From Actinobacteria bacterium IMCC26103 (GTDB lineage Bacteria > Actinomycetota > Actinomycetes > Nanopelagicales > Nanopelagicaceae): a stretch of 64,000 bases of DNA. The position numbers and the translations under genes are program-made. Under the pieces are notes generated by a model. That model searched no databases. It worked only from the letters and a program-made list of their open reading frames with translations, and had not been told where the DNA came from. Position 1 is the stretch's first letter. Every line of letters begins with the position of its first letter. Below are positions 39,027 to 48,355 of the stretch, in pieces. The stretch lies in assembly GCA_002284875.1 (NCBI GenBank), contig CP015604.1, positions 558,001 through 622,000 on the forward strand, in the 5' to 3' direction.

Positions 39027-40117
39027 GCAATTTAAATAAGGTGCCAACTCCTGAGCAAATTAAACTGCTGCCAAAGGCTTTACTTCATGATCACTTAGAT
39101 GGCGGATTGCGCCCACAAACTATTATCGATATCGCCAAAGGAATTGGCCACGAACTTCCAACTTATGATGCAGCAGAGTTAGCCGAATGGTTCCGCGCAT
39201 CTTGCGATTCTGGTTCTCTTGTTCGATACCTAGAAACCTTTGCCCATACCGTTGCTGTTATGCAACGCACCGAAGATATTATTCGCGTCTCGCGTGAGTG
39301 TGCTATCGATTTAGCCCGCGATGGCGTTGTGTATGCCGAAGTCCGTATGGCGCCAGAACTTCTAACTGAGAAAGGTCTGACTTTATCTGCGGCGATAGAA
39401 GCAATTCTTGAAGGGCTTCGCGCCGGCGAAGTAGATGCGAAGGGTGAAGGAAACACCATTCGCGTTACCTTGCTTCTCTGCGGAATGCGCCAAAATCAAC
39501 TATCGCAAGAAGTAGCTGAACTAGCTGTTAAATACCGCGATCGTGGGGTAGTTGGCTTTGATATCGCAGGTCCCGAAGATGGATTTCCACCAAGTGATCA
39601 GTTAGATACCTTTGAATATCTACGTCGCGAAAATGCCCATTTCACCATTCACGCCGGTGAAGCATATGGACTCCCATCTATCTGGGAAGCAATCCAACTT
39701 TGTGGCGCAGAACGTTTAGGACATGGCGTGCGCATCATCGACGATATCGATTTAAATCACACACCACCACGACTGGGTCGACTTGCTGCATATGTTCGTG
39801 ATCGCCGTATTCCACTTGAGATGTGTCCATCTTCAAATATTCAGACCGGTGCAGCTGCCAACTTTGCAGACCACCCAATTGGTGATCTAGCAAGGCTGCG
39901 TTTTCGCGTAACTGTAAATACCGACAATCGTCTAATGTCGGCAACCTCGATGACGCGTGAGATGACCGAACTAGTTAACGCTTTTAATTGGACTTTCCTA
40001 GATCTACAGCGTGTAACTATTAATGCGCTGAAGAGCTCATTTATTCCCTTTGAAGAACGGCTCGCAATTATTGATAACGTTGTTAAGCCAGGTTATTTAG
40101 CAATATCTGCCAAATAG
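39023..40117 (+). CDS. add: Adenosine deaminase
   Basis: Hydrolyses adenosine and deoxyadenosine to inosine forms. The 364-residue TIM-barrel metalloenzyme has zinc ligands in HDHLDGGLR (HxH) and the catalytic Glu-bearing [15 protein letters not shown] and NTDNRLMS motifs. The ATG overlaps the deoA stop by 4 nt (ATGA). Inosine produced here is a substrate for the purine nucleoside phosphorylase at 45026-45856. The gene ends 2 bp before the end of the converging dehydrogenase gene, with no terminator between. Confidence 0.96.
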   Translation: MSNLNKVPTPEQIKLLPKALLHDHLDGGLRPQTIIDIAKGIGHELPTYDAAELAEWFRASCDSGSLVRYLETFAHTVAVMQRTEDIIRVSRECAIDLARDGVVYAEVRMAPELLTEKGLTLSAAIEAILEGLRAGEVDAKGEGNTIRVTLLLCGMRQNQLSQEVAELAVKYRDRGVVGFDIAGPEDGFPPSDQLDTFEYLRRENAHFTIHAGEAYGLPSIWEAIQLCGAERLGHGVRIIDDIDLNHTPPRLGRLAAYVRDRRIPLEMCPSSNIQTGAAANFADHPIGDLARLRFRVTVNTDNRLMSATSMTREMTELVNAFNWTFLDLQRVTINALKSSFIPFEERLAIIDNVVKPGYLAISAK

Positions 40118-40119
40118 AT

Positions 40120-40989
40120 TTAAACCCCGATTGGGTGCCAGACCGTCTTTGCTTCCATAAAGGCATAGATTCGAGTTGGAGAAATCGCGCCGTCAAAGTG
40201 ATGAAACCGCTTTAAGTTCTCAGCTCCTGCAACTTTAAGATCAGTTCGCTTCTTCTTATCGATTCCAGAGATATCAAAACCATCGATATCCATGTGGGAG
40301 GCTGCCCATGGGGCGAGTTCATCATGTAAACCGGTCAGGATGTTGATTACACCTGCAGGTAGATCACTTGTTGCTAAAACTTCGGCAAAGGTCATTGCGG
40401 CAACTGCAGCAGAGCCAGGGACAAGTGCGATCACGGTATTGCCCGAGACAATTGCAGGTGCAATCGAATCGATAAATGCGAGGAAATTCTCTGCTGGGGC
40501 AACGGCGATCACACCTTGTGGCTCAGGGATGGTGAAGTTGTAATAAGGGCCAGCAACTGGGTTTGTGGCCCCAAAAGCTGCTGATAATTTATCGCTCCAG
40601 CCGGCATACCAAACCCAACGATCAATTGCGGTGGCAACTTCATCTTGCGCCTTCCTTAAAGTCACACCGCTGGCAAGTGAAATCTCAGATGCAAATTGAT
40701 CAGCGCGACCTTCCAACATTTCGGCGATGCGATAGAGGATTTGGCCACGGTTATAAGCAGTTGCCTTGGCCCAACCGCTTTGGGCGGCACGAGCTGCAAC
40801 AACTGCATCGCGTAAATCTTTACGTGATGCCAGAGTTGGATTTGCGATAAACCCACCCTTTGTATTGCTAACTTCATAGACGCGTCCAGATTCGCTACGG
40901 GGGAAAGCGCCGTTGATATATAACTTGTAAGTCTTCTTAACTTCTAGACGTGGCGTCACTTTGCTGATCGCTTTCTTAGAAGAAGCCAT
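40120..40989 (-). CDS. ALDH-like protein without catalytic residues (second half of a split ALDH16)
   Basis: A 289-residue protein that aligns with the N-terminal coenzyme-binding part of aldehyde dehydrogenases (INGAFPRSESG, AVVAARAAQSGW, PEPQGVIAVAP, SGNTVIALVP). It ends before the catalytic domain: the ELGG glutamate and the active-site cysteine are both missing. It is not a random truncation, because it starts immediately after the stop of the full ALDH gene (TAA then ATG with no gap) and the two add to 766 residues, the size of ALDH16 proteins, in which a second degenerate ALDH domain follows an active one. A structural or oligomerising role is likely. Confidence 0.82.
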   Translation of the reverse strand: MASSKKAISKVTPRLEVKKTYKLYINGAFPRSESGRVYEVSNTKGGFIANPTLASRKDLRDAVVAARAAQSGWAKATAYNRGQILYRIAEMLEGRADQFASEISLASGVTLRKAQDEVATAIDRWVWYAGWSDKLSAAFGATNPVAGPYYNFTIPEPQGVIAVAPAENFLAFIDSIAPAIVSGNTVIALVPGSAAVAAMTFAEVLATSDLPAGVINILTGLHDELAPWAASHMDIDGFDISGIDKKKRTDLKVAGAENLKRFHHFDGAISPTRIYAFMEAKTVWHPIGV

Positions 40990-42423
40990 TTACTTTCCCT
41001 CCTTCAAATATGCAGCCAGGCCATGCTTGCCGCCCTCGCGGCCCCAACCAGATTCTTTATATCCACCAAATGGCGAGGTTGGATCAAATTTATTAAAGGT
41101 ATTGGCCCATACAACTCCGGCGCGTAGCTGCTGAGTTGCCCACAAGATACGTGAGCCCTTCTCGCTCCAAACACCAGCAGATAAACCAAATGGAGTGTTA
41201 TTGGCTTTCTCGATCGCCTCCTGTGGAGTGCGGAAGGTAAGAATAGATAGCACGGGTCCAAAGATCTCTTCTCGCGCGATGCGATGGGCTTGAGTTACGC
41301 CGGTAAAGATTGTTGGCGCAAACCAGAATCCTTTGGCAGATAAGGTGCAAGCAGGGCTCCAACGTTGTGCACCTTCGGCATCTCCGGCACTTGCTAACTC
41401 TTGAATCTTAAGCAACTGCTCTTTGGAATTTATCGCGCCCAGGTCGGTATTTTTATCAAGCGGATCGCCAACGCGGATCTTGGCCATTCGCACCTTTAGC
41501 TTTTCGATTAGCTCATCTGCTATTCCTTCTTGCAGAATTAAGCGCGAACCAGCGCAGCAAACATGGCCCTGGTTGAAAAATATGCCGTTAACAATGCCTT
41601 CGACTGTCTCATCAAGCGGTGCATCATCGAAGACGATATTTGCGCCCTTGCCGCCTAGTTCAAGCGTAGCTTTCTTACTTGTTCCCGCAATCGCGCGGGC
41701 AATCTTCTTACCAACATCTGTTGATCCAGTAAATGCGATCTTATGAATGCCCGGGTGGTTAACAATTGCTGCACCAGTTGAACCGTCACCGGTAACGATA
41801 TTTACAACGCCATCTGGCAACTCGGCCTGTTGGCAGACTTGCGCAAAAAGCAGTGCGGTAAGTGAAGTTGTTTCGGCTGGCTTTAGCACGACTGTATTGC
41901 CAGTAGCTAGCGCTGGTGCAACTTTCCAAGCCAGCATAAGCAACGGAAAGTTCCAAGGAATAATTTGCCCGGCAACTCCGTGTGGCTGGGGAGATTTGCC
42001 AAGACCGGCGTAATCTAATTTATCTGCCCAACCTGCGTGGTAGAAAAAGTGTGCGGCAACGAGTGGAATATCGATATCGCGTGTCTCGCGGATCGGCTTA
42101 CCGTTATCTAAAGTTTCAAGAACCGCAAATTCGCGGGCGCGCTCTTGCAAGATACGGGCGATGCGATAGAGATATTTTCCGCGTTCTTTGCCAGATAGTT
42201 TTGACCACGTTTTGGTGTAGGCCTTTTGCGCCGCTTGAACAGCTTTATCGACATCGCTTTGTCCGCCAAGTGAAATCTGACTTAAAACCTCTTCAGTTGC
42301 TGGATTTATCGTGGCGAAGTGTTTCTTACCTGGCACAAACTTGCCATCGATAAAATGGCCGTATTTGGGTTTGATATCTACGATTGATCGAGATTCAGGA
42401 GCTGGTGCATATTCGAATGTCAT
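40990..42423 (-). CDS. NAD(P)-dependent aldehyde dehydrogenase (ALDH16-like catalytic part)
   Basis: A 477-residue dehydrogenase with the full catalytic set: PWNFPLLML, KPAETTSLTA, FTGSTDVGKKI, Glu255 in LELGGKGAN, nucleophile Cys289 in GHVCCAGSR and EEIFGPVLS. Its place after deoC, whose products are glyceraldehyde-3-phosphate and acetaldehyde, suggests acetaldehyde oxidation to acetate as its role in deoxynucleoside breakdown. The ATG lies 23 nt after the deoC stop. Confidence 0.93.
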   Translation of the reverse strand: MTFEYAPAPESRSIVDIKPKYGHFIDGKFVPGKKHFATINPATEEVLSQISLGGQSDVDKAVQAAQKAYTKTWSKLSGKERGKYLYRIARILQERAREFAVLETLDNGKPIRETRDIDIPLVAAHFFYHAGWADKLDYAGLGKSPQPHGVAGQIIPWNFPLLMLAWKVAPALATGNTVVLKPAETTSLTALLFAQVCQQAELPDGVVNIVTGDGSTGAAIVNHPGIHKIAFTGSTDVGKKIARAIAGTSKKATLELGGKGANIVFDDAPLDETVEGIVNGIFFNQGHVCCAGSRLILQEGIADELIEKLKVRMAKIRVGDPLDKNTDLGAINSKEQLLKIQELASAGDAEGAQRWSPACTLSAKGFWFAPTIFTGVTQAHRIAREEIFGPVLSILTFRTPQEAIEKANNTPFGLSAGVWSEKGSRILWATQQLRAGVVWANTFNKFDPTSPFGGYKESGWGREGGKHGLAAYLKEGK

Positions 42424-42446
42424 TACCTTTTCCAGTTTCTTCTCGA

Positions 42447-43394
42447 CTAATCGATCGTTACGTAGTTAGGGCTAGCGTAGTAGCCATCGTCCATTTTCAT
42501 GCGCTGCATCAGTAAATCATTCAGTAGAGCGCTAGCCCCGATGCGGAAGAACTCTGGCGTAAGCCATTCTGGCCCAGCAGTTTCATTAACGAGAACTAGT
42601 TGCTTGATAGCATCTTTGGTATTGCGAATACCACCGGCTGGTTTCACGCCGATGCGGCGCTCGGTCATCTGATAGAAATCTCGTACCGCCTCCAACATAA
42701 CTAGAACAACTGGGGGAGTAGCCGCGGGAGCTACCTTGCCAGTGGAAGTCTTAATGAAATCTGCGCCAGCCAACATCGCCAGATACGAGGCTTTACGGAC
42801 ATTGTCGTAAGTAACTAACTCGCCGGTTTCGAAGATCACTTTAAGATGAGCGCGTTCACCACATACTTCACGTATCTTTACGATCTCATCAAAGACCAAT
42901 CCATATTGTCCCGATAGAAATGCGCCGCGATCTATGACCATATCGATTTCGCCAGCCCCAGCATCAATTGCATCCTGAGTATCTTGAATCTTTACCTCCA
43001 TCGAAGCGCGACCAGATGGAAAGGCAGTTGAGACAGCAGCAACTGGAACGTGCTTGCCGCCAATGGCATCTAAATGTGTGCGGGCGATTGCGACCATATC
43101 ATTATAAACACAGATTGCACCAACACTTGGAACAGTTGTATCAGATGGATCAGGGCGTACCGCTTTAGAACAGAGAGCACGCACCTTTCCTGCAGTGTCG
43201 GCTCCTTCCAGGGTTGTTAGATCAACCATGGAAATTGCGGTATCAATTGCCCAACGTTTACTGGTTGTCTTAATGCTGCGAGTTGCCAACATTGCTGCAC
43301 GAGCTTCGGCACCAACTTGATCTACACCAGGTAACTGCGCAAGGAAGCGTTTAAGCGAACTCTCTGAACCATCAACGATTCCATAAAAACTCAT
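42447..43394 (-). CDS. deoC: Deoxyribose-phosphate aldolase
   Basis: Cleaves 2-deoxyribose-5-phosphate to glyceraldehyde-3-phosphate and acetaldehyde. The 315-residue barrel has the Schiff-base lysine in DFIKTSTGK, the assisting lysine in GVKPAGGIR and the AFPSGRAS and EIDMVID motifs. It is longer than the E. coli enzyme (about 260), with an N-terminal extension of about 50 residues common in actinobacterial homologues. The start overlaps the mutase end by 4 nt. Confidence 0.95.
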   Translation of the reverse strand: MSFYGIVDGSESSLKRFLAQLPGVDQVGAEARAAMLATRSIKTTSKRWAIDTAISMVDLTTLEGADTAGKVRALCSKAVRPDPSDTTVPSVGAICVYNDMVAIARTHLDAIGGKHVPVAAVSTAFPSGRASMEVKIQDTQDAIDAGAGEIDMVIDRGAFLSGQYGLVFDEIVKIREVCGERAHLKVIFETGELVTYDNVRKASYLAMLAGADFIKTSTGKVAPAATPPVVLVMLEAVRDFYQMTERRIGVKPAGGIRNTKDAIKQLVLVNETAGPEWLTPEFFRIGASALLNDLLMQRMKMDDGYYASPNYVTID

Positions 43395-45007
43395 GCGAGA
43401 AATTCCTTTAATGGAGAGCGAAGTTCATCTAACAATAATTGAGCAGAGGCAGAATCTTTGGTGATTACCTCGATGTAGCACTTCATCTTCGCCTCTGTTC
43501 CGCTGGGACGCACAATGATACGGATTCCATCGGCCAACCAGATACGTAAGCCATCCGTTGGCGGTAGCCCATCCTGCGGGTTGGCTAGATCATCAATTGA
43601 TTTAACCGCCCGGCCCGCAATATGGGTTGGAGGGTTTTGGCGAATCCGCTTAAGCAATTGGGTAATTTGCGACATATCTGCCACGCGGATAGAAATCTGT
43701 TCCGTTCCATGAAATCCATGTCGTGCCCAAACTTCATCAAGTAAATCCAGCAAGGTAAGGCCCTTAGATTTTAAATCGCTAGCAATCTGTGCCAGCAATA
43801 GCGCCGCAGAAATACCATCTTTATCATTTACTGTATCTGAGTCAACGGCATAGCCAATCGCTTCTTCATAACCAAAGGCAAGATCTTCAATCTTTGATAT
43901 CCACTTAAAGCCGGTTAAAACCTCTTTAAAATCAATCGCATAATGCGCCGCAACCTTACTTAAGGCAGATGAAGAAACAATCGAATTAGCAAAGCTGCCA
44001 TGAGTATGTGAGCGCGCGATCCATTCGCCGAAAATTATGCCCAGCTCATCACCGCGCAACATACGCCAACCATTTTTCAGATCGTTAACGGCTGCGGCGC
44101 AACGATCGGCATCTGGATCATTTGCAATTACTAAATCAGCGCCAAAGTCGCGCGCTTTCTTCAGCGCGAGATCTATGGCACCTGGCTCTTCTGGATTAGG
44201 GAAGGACACAGTTGGAAAATCAGGATCTGGCGTACATTGTTCATCAACTAAAATTAGAGTTGCAAAACCTGCGTGATTGAAGACGCGTTGCGCGGTTTCG
44301 GTACCGACGCCATGCATGGCGGTGTAGACAATCTTTAAGTCACCCGGGTTGGGCGCTATCAGTGCAGTACGTCGCACATATTCGGAAATGACATCTTCAC
44401 CTAGTACGGTCCAAGACTTTGCACGTGGGATCTGTGCCAGCGATTTAATTGCGGAAATCTCTGTTGCGATTAACTGATCAGTTGGTGCGATGATTTGGGA
44501 CGCCGCATATTCAACTCCATCTGCACGCCCACCGAGATAAACCTTGTAACCATTATCTTGTGGGGGATTGTGGCTCGCTGTAACCATTACACCAACATCA
44601 CATTTAAGTTCTTGGGTAGCAAAGGCCAGAACTGGCGTGGGAAGCGGTCGCGGTAATACAAAGACTTCAAAACCCGCACCTGCAAATATTGACGCACTTT
44701 CTGCAGTGAAATCTTCCGAGCCATAACGGGCATCGCGCCCAATAACCACACGTTTCATGCCACGTTCTTTCATATAAGCCGAAATACCAGCGGCGGTACG
44801 ACCTACAACAGCGCGATTCATGCAAGATGGCCCAGGTCCAACCGGGCCTCGTAATCCAGCAGTTCCAAATTGGAGAAAGCCGGCAAAGTATTTCTTTAGA
44901 ATTTCTTCTGAGCCTGCGGCGAGTAGCGCGCTTAATTCGCCAGCAGTCTTCGGATCTGGATCATCTGCGATCCATGCCTGAACTTCGGCAACTAACTCAA
45001 CCTTCAT
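43391..45007 (-). CDS. pmmB: Phosphohexomutase/phosphopentomutase (PGM2-like)
   Basis: A 538-residue alpha-D-phosphohexomutase. The phosphoserine loop is TASHNPPQDNGYK, the metal loop DPDADRC and the sugar-binding loop GYEEAIGY. The C-terminal phosphate-binding domain ends IIVRPSGTEAKMK. The PGM2-like branch includes phosphopentomutases, and the position between pnp and deoC makes (deoxy)ribose-1-phosphate to 5-phosphate the most probable reaction; glucose or mannose phosphate activity cannot be excluded. It corresponds in order to the deoD-pmmB pair of mycobacteria. Confidence 0.9.
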   Translation of the reverse strand: MKVELVAEVQAWIADDPDPKTAGELSALLAAGSEEILKKYFAGFLQFGTAGLRGPVGPGPSCMNRAVVGRTAAGISAYMKERGMKRVVIGRDARYGSEDFTAESASIFAGAGFEVFVLPRPLPTPVLAFATQELKCDVGVMVTASHNPPQDNGYKVYLGGRADGVEYAASQIIAPTDQLIATEISAIKSLAQIPRAKSWTVLGEDVISEYVRRTALIAPNPGDLKIVYTAMHGVGTETAQRVFNHAGFATLILVDEQCTPDPDFPTVSFPNPEEPGAIDLALKKARDFGADLVIANDPDADRCAAAVNDLKNGWRMLRGDELGIIFGEWIARSHTHGSFANSIVSSSALSKVAAHYAIDFKEVLTGFKWISKIEDLAFGYEEAIGYAVDSDTVNDKDGISAALLLAQIASDLKSKGLTLLDLLDEVWARHGFHGTEQISIRVADMSQITQLLKRIRQNPPTHIAGRAVKSIDDLANPQDGLPPTDGLRIWLADGIRIIVRPSGTEAKMKCYIEVITKDSASAQLLLDELRSPLKEFLA

Positions 45008-45025
45008 GAGTACAGCCTAATGAGA

Positions 45026-45856
45026 TTAAATCAGATTGGGAATTACAGATTTAATGAGAGCGCCCATGCGAGTTGCCGCTGCTTTTCCTGCAGCAATAAC
45101 TTCCTCGTGATTTAACTTCTCGCCAGTTACACCGGCAGCTGCATTAGTTACGAGTGAGATCGCTAGGATTTCAGCGCCGAGTGCATGTGCGGCGATTGCT
45201 TCTGGAACGGTAGACATTCCAACTAAATCTGCTCCCATGCCGCGCATCATGAGTATTTCAGCCGGCGTTTCATATGTAGGACCACGCCAGTGAACGTATA
45301 CGCCTTCTTCAAGTGATGAATCCGCACTCTTTACAATGGCGCGCAAACGCTTGCTATATAGATCTGTTAAGTCGATAAAAGTTGCACCGACTAAAGGCGT
45401 TGCAGCGGTGAGTGAAATATGGTCACGAATCAAAACTGGTTGGCCCACTTTGTAATTGGTATTTATTCCACCACATGCATTGGTCAGAAGAATTACTTTG
45501 CAGCCGGCTTTAACTGCAGTGCGCACACCATGGACAACCGGCTCCATACCCTTGCCTTCATATAAATGAGTGCGACCTAAAAAAACCAGAGCGCGTACAG
45601 TTTTGCCACCATCTCTAATTTCGTAACTGCGCACCTTTCCAGAATGACCTTCGACCGCAGGAGGCAGAAATCCAGTTAGATCTTCTGCGTTGCATTCATA
45701 AACCGGTTCACCTAAGGCATCAATTGCTGTGACCCAACCTGAACCCATAACCAGCGCAATATCGTGCGTTGCAAATCCGGTGCGCTCTGCGATTTCAGAT
45801 GCTGCCTGTGTGGCTGCTTTTAGAGGGTCGGAATAGAGAAGTTCAGTTGATGTCAT
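45026..45856 (-). CDS. pnp: Purine nucleoside phosphorylase (trimeric type)
   Basis: Phosphorolyses inosine, guanosine and their deoxy forms. The 276-residue chain has the VMGSGW phosphate site, the [10 protein letters not shown] loop, [15 protein letters not shown] and VGMSTVPEA base-binding motifs and SLVTNAAAG with the Asn that defines 6-oxopurine specificity. The ATG overlaps the accA end by 4 nt, linking it to the carboxylase transcript. Confidence 0.95.
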   Translation of the reverse strand: MTSTELLYSDPLKAATQAASEIAERTGFATHDIALVMGSGWVTAIDALGEPVYECNAEDLTGFLPPAVEGHSGKVRSYEIRDGGKTVRALVFLGRTHLYEGKGMEPVVHGVRTAVKAGCKVILLTNACGGINTNYKVGQPVLIRDHISLTAATPLVGATFIDLTDLYSKRLRAIVKSADSSLEEGVYVHWRGPTYETPAEILMMRGMGADLVGMSTVPEAIAAHALGAEILAISLVTNAAAGVTGEKLNHEEVIAAGKAAATRMGALIKSVIPNLI

Positions 45857-47571
45857 GCATCAATAATGTCACAGAGAACGGTGCCGCTAGATACTGTCTC
45901 GCCAATCACTGCTGTGAGATTTGCGATTGTTCCTGACTTATGAGCAATTAATGGCTGTTCCATCTTCATCGCTTCTAAGACGATTATCAAGTCGCCAACT
46001 TCAACTTGCTGGCCAACTTCTACAGCAACTTTTACCACTGTTCCTTGCATTGGACTGGTAAGCCCAGTGCCACCTGATCCACCGATCTTGGATTCTTTGG
46101 CGCGATGGCGTTTTACGACTGGTTCAGGCGTGTGTAGCTTTACCTCAAAACGTTTGCCGTTAACTTCTGCAACAAGATGTTCGGCGGCAACGCGAGTAGT
46201 AATTGGTAGAACTGCTGGAATGTAGGCAGAAATCTCATTCTTAAACTCATTTTCGATATAACTAGTGTAGACGCGGAAATTTTCGGTATATGCAGGATCT
46301 TGCAAAATTGCGCGGTGGAACGGTATTGCCGTAGCTAAACCATCTACTTCAAATTCAGCTAAAGCGCGACGGGCGCGTTCAATGGCTTCCTTACGGGTTG
46401 CGCCAGTAACAATTAATTTGGCGAGGAGCGAATCAAAGTTTCCACCAATAGTGTCTCCATTTTTAAATCCAGCATCAACACGTACACCGGGTCCGGTTGG
46501 AAGGCTCCACTTGGTAATTCGCCCTGGCGCCGGTAGAAATGAACGACCCGGATCTTCGCCATTGATTCGAAATTCAAGTGAGTGACCGCGAATTACTGGA
46601 TCATCAAAGTCTAAGCTCTCGCCCATGGCGATGCGGAATTGTTCGCGAACTAAATCTATTCCAGTTACTTCTTCACTTACGGGGTGCTCTACTTGTAAGC
46701 GAGTATTTACTTCAAGGAAAGAAATTGTTCCGTCATTACCAACTAAGAATTCGCAAGTCCCGGCTCCAACGTAACCCGCCTCTTTCATAATCGCTTTACT
46801 TGAGCGATAGAGCTCTTCATTTTGAGCATCTGTTAAGAACGGCGCTGGCGCTTCTTCTACTAACTTCTGGTGGCGACGTTGCAAGGAGCAATCTCTAGTA
46901 CTGACAACGACGGCATGGCCATGTTTATCGACTAGAACTTGAGTTTCCACGTGGCGCGGTTTATCGAGATAGCGCTCGACAAAACATTCACCACGCCCAA
47001 ATCCAGCGATCGCTTCGCGAACTGCGGAAGCAAATAACTCTGGAATCTCCTCCATAGTATGTGCAACTTTTAATCCGCGTCCACCACCACCGAATGCCGC
47101 TTTTATTGCAACCGGTAACCCATGTTCTTTAGCAAATGCCGTAACTTCTTCGTGCCCCGCAACTGGATCTTTCGTGCCAGCAACTAACGGAGCTCCTGCT
47201 TTGGCAGCGATGCGACGAGCCGAAACTTTATCGCCAAGTGCGCTGATTGCAGCAGGTGGTGGCCCGATCCAAATTAGCCCTGCATCGATTACCGCTTGCG
47301 CAAAATCGGCGCGCTCTGAGAGAAAACCATATCCAGGGTGAACTGCATCTGCGCCAGATGCCTTGGCAGCAGCAATTATCTTGGCAATATCTAGATAAGT
47401 TTGAGTTGCTGTTGTGCCATTTAGCGAGAGGGCAATATCTGCACTTCTGGTGTGTATCGCGTCTCGATCTTCTTCGGAGTAAACAGCGACGCTTTCGATT
47501 CCGTGATCACGGCAGGCGCGAATAACACGCACCGCAATTTCACCGCGGTTGGCGATTAGAACGCGTTTCAT
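45853..47571 (-). CDS. accA3: Acyl-CoA carboxylase alpha subunit (biotin carboxylase plus biotin carrier)
   Basis: A 572-residue protein with an N-terminal biotin carboxylase. It has [18 protein letters not shown], the ATP loop [10 protein letters not shown] and the catalytic [17 protein letters not shown]-terminal biotinyl domain has the modified lysine in EAMKMEQP about 35 residues from the end. It carboxylates biotin for malonyl- or propionyl-CoA formation by the AccD-type partner encoded upstream. The order accD-accE-maf-accA and the divergent birA resemble the mycobacterial accD5-accE5-maf-accA3 locus. Confidence 0.96.
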   Translation of the reverse strand: MKRVLIANRGEIAVRVIRACRDHGIESVAVYSEEDRDAIHTRSADIALSLNGTTATQTYLDIAKIIAAAKASGADAVHPGYGFLSERADFAQAVIDAGLIWIGPPPAAISALGDKVSARRIAAKAGAPLVAGTKDPVAGHEEVTAFAKEHGLPVAIKAAFGGGGRGLKVAHTMEEIPELFASAVREAIAGFGRGECFVERYLDKPRHVETQVLVDKHGHAVVVSTRDCSLQRRHQKLVEEAPAPFLTDAQNEELYRSSKAIMKEAGYVGAGTCEFLVGNDGTISFLEVNTRLQVEHPVSEEVTGIDLVREQFRIAMGESLDFDDPVIRGHSLEFRINGEDPGRSFLPAPGRITKWSLPTGPGVRVDAGFKNGDTIGGNFDSLLAKLIVTGATRKEAIERARRALAEFEVDGLATAIPFHRAILQDPAYTENFRVYTSYIENEFKNEISAYIPAVLPITTRVAAEHLVAEVNGKRFEVKLHTPEPVVKRHRAKESKIGGSGGTGLTSPMQGTVVKVAVEVGQQVEVGDLIIVLEAMKMEQPLIAHKSGTIANLTAVIGETVSSGTVLCDIIDA

Positions 47572-48170
47572 CGCATCTCCTTAACTTGTGGCCAAGAATA
47601 GCCAAGTTGTGACATCGCCGATCTGAAGAAGGGCATAGATAATCCAACTACATTTGTGTAATCACCTTCGATTACTGGAATGAAAGGTGAACCAAAGCCA
47701 TCCAAAGTAAAACCGCCTGCCACATGCAATGGCTCCTCAGATGCGATGTAATCATCGATCTCATCGTTAGTCATTTTGGAGAATGTAACTTTGGTGGTCA
47801 CACGATCGGCAATCTCGCGGCCCTGTGCGGTATCGATAATGCAGTGACCGGTATGGAGCAAGCCACTTCGGCCGCTTATTGCAAGGGCGCGTTCTTTAGC
47901 GATTTCAGGGGTTCCAGGTTTGCCAAAGGAAACTCCGTCGACATCAAAGGTGGAATCGCAGCCGATAATAATTGCTGGAAAATCTACTTGCTCACGAACG
48001 GTATGTGCCTTGGTAACAGCTAGCGCAAAAACCATATCTGCTGGAGACATAGCGTTAAAAAATTCGGTCTCTTCATCAACGTGGCTAACCATTACATGGG
48101 GTGTGATACCGGCGCCTTCTAGTAAACGGCGACGTGAAGTTGATTGTGAAGCTAGAACTATCTGCGGCAT
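47568..48170 (-). CDS. maf: Maf-family nucleotide pyrophosphatase
   Basis: A 200-residue NTP pyrophosphatase with the [17 protein letters not shown]-terminal signature, the DEE and ITKAH-like VTKAHTV motifs and [12 protein letters not shown] with the catalytic Asp. Maf proteins hydrolyse non-canonical or excess nucleoside triphosphates. It is embedded between accE and accA with 1- and 4-nt overlaps, as in other actinobacteria. Confidence 0.93.
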   Translation of the reverse strand: MPQIVLASQSTSRRRLLEGAGITPHVMVSHVDEETEFFNAMSPADMVFALAVTKAHTVREQVDFPAIIIGCDSTFDVDGVSFGKPGTPEIAKERALAISGRSGLLHTGHCIIDTAQGREIADRVTTKVTFSKMTNDEIDDYIASEEPLHVAGGFTLDGFGSPFIPVIEGDYTNVVGLSMPFFRSAMSQLGYSWPQVKEMR

Positions 48171-48355
48171 TATTTAGATTTTCTCCGCGCCCCGAATGTA
48201 ATCTGATGCGGTAGTGGCTGGCGCAGTTGTGGCAGGCCAAAGACGCTGCGTTTGATTACAGGAGTTAAATTCTGTAATTTGTGTTGGTCCAACGCCGCTT
48301 TTAGCGCCAATAGCTCTTCATCGGTGGCGTTTCCGGAAGTAACGGTAAATTTCAT
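48170..48355 (-). CDS. accE: Acyl-CoA carboxylase epsilon subunit
   Basis: A 61-residue protein starting FTVTSGNATDEELLALKAAL, the conserved helix of the actinobacterial AccE/PccE family that stabilises the alpha-beta carboxylase complex. The C-terminal half is basic and probably unstructured. It overlaps both neighbours by a single base, which ties its synthesis to that of AccD. Confidence 0.88.
   Translation of the reverse strand: MKFTVTSGNATDEELLALKAALDQHKLQNLTPVIKRSVFGLPQLRQPLPHQITFGARRKSK

Noticed and set aside
40292-42353. Several 80-120-aa plus-strand frames inside the ALDH genes
   Set aside because: All lie antisense to well-supported dehydrogenase genes and lack starts with ribosome sites or -10 boxes.
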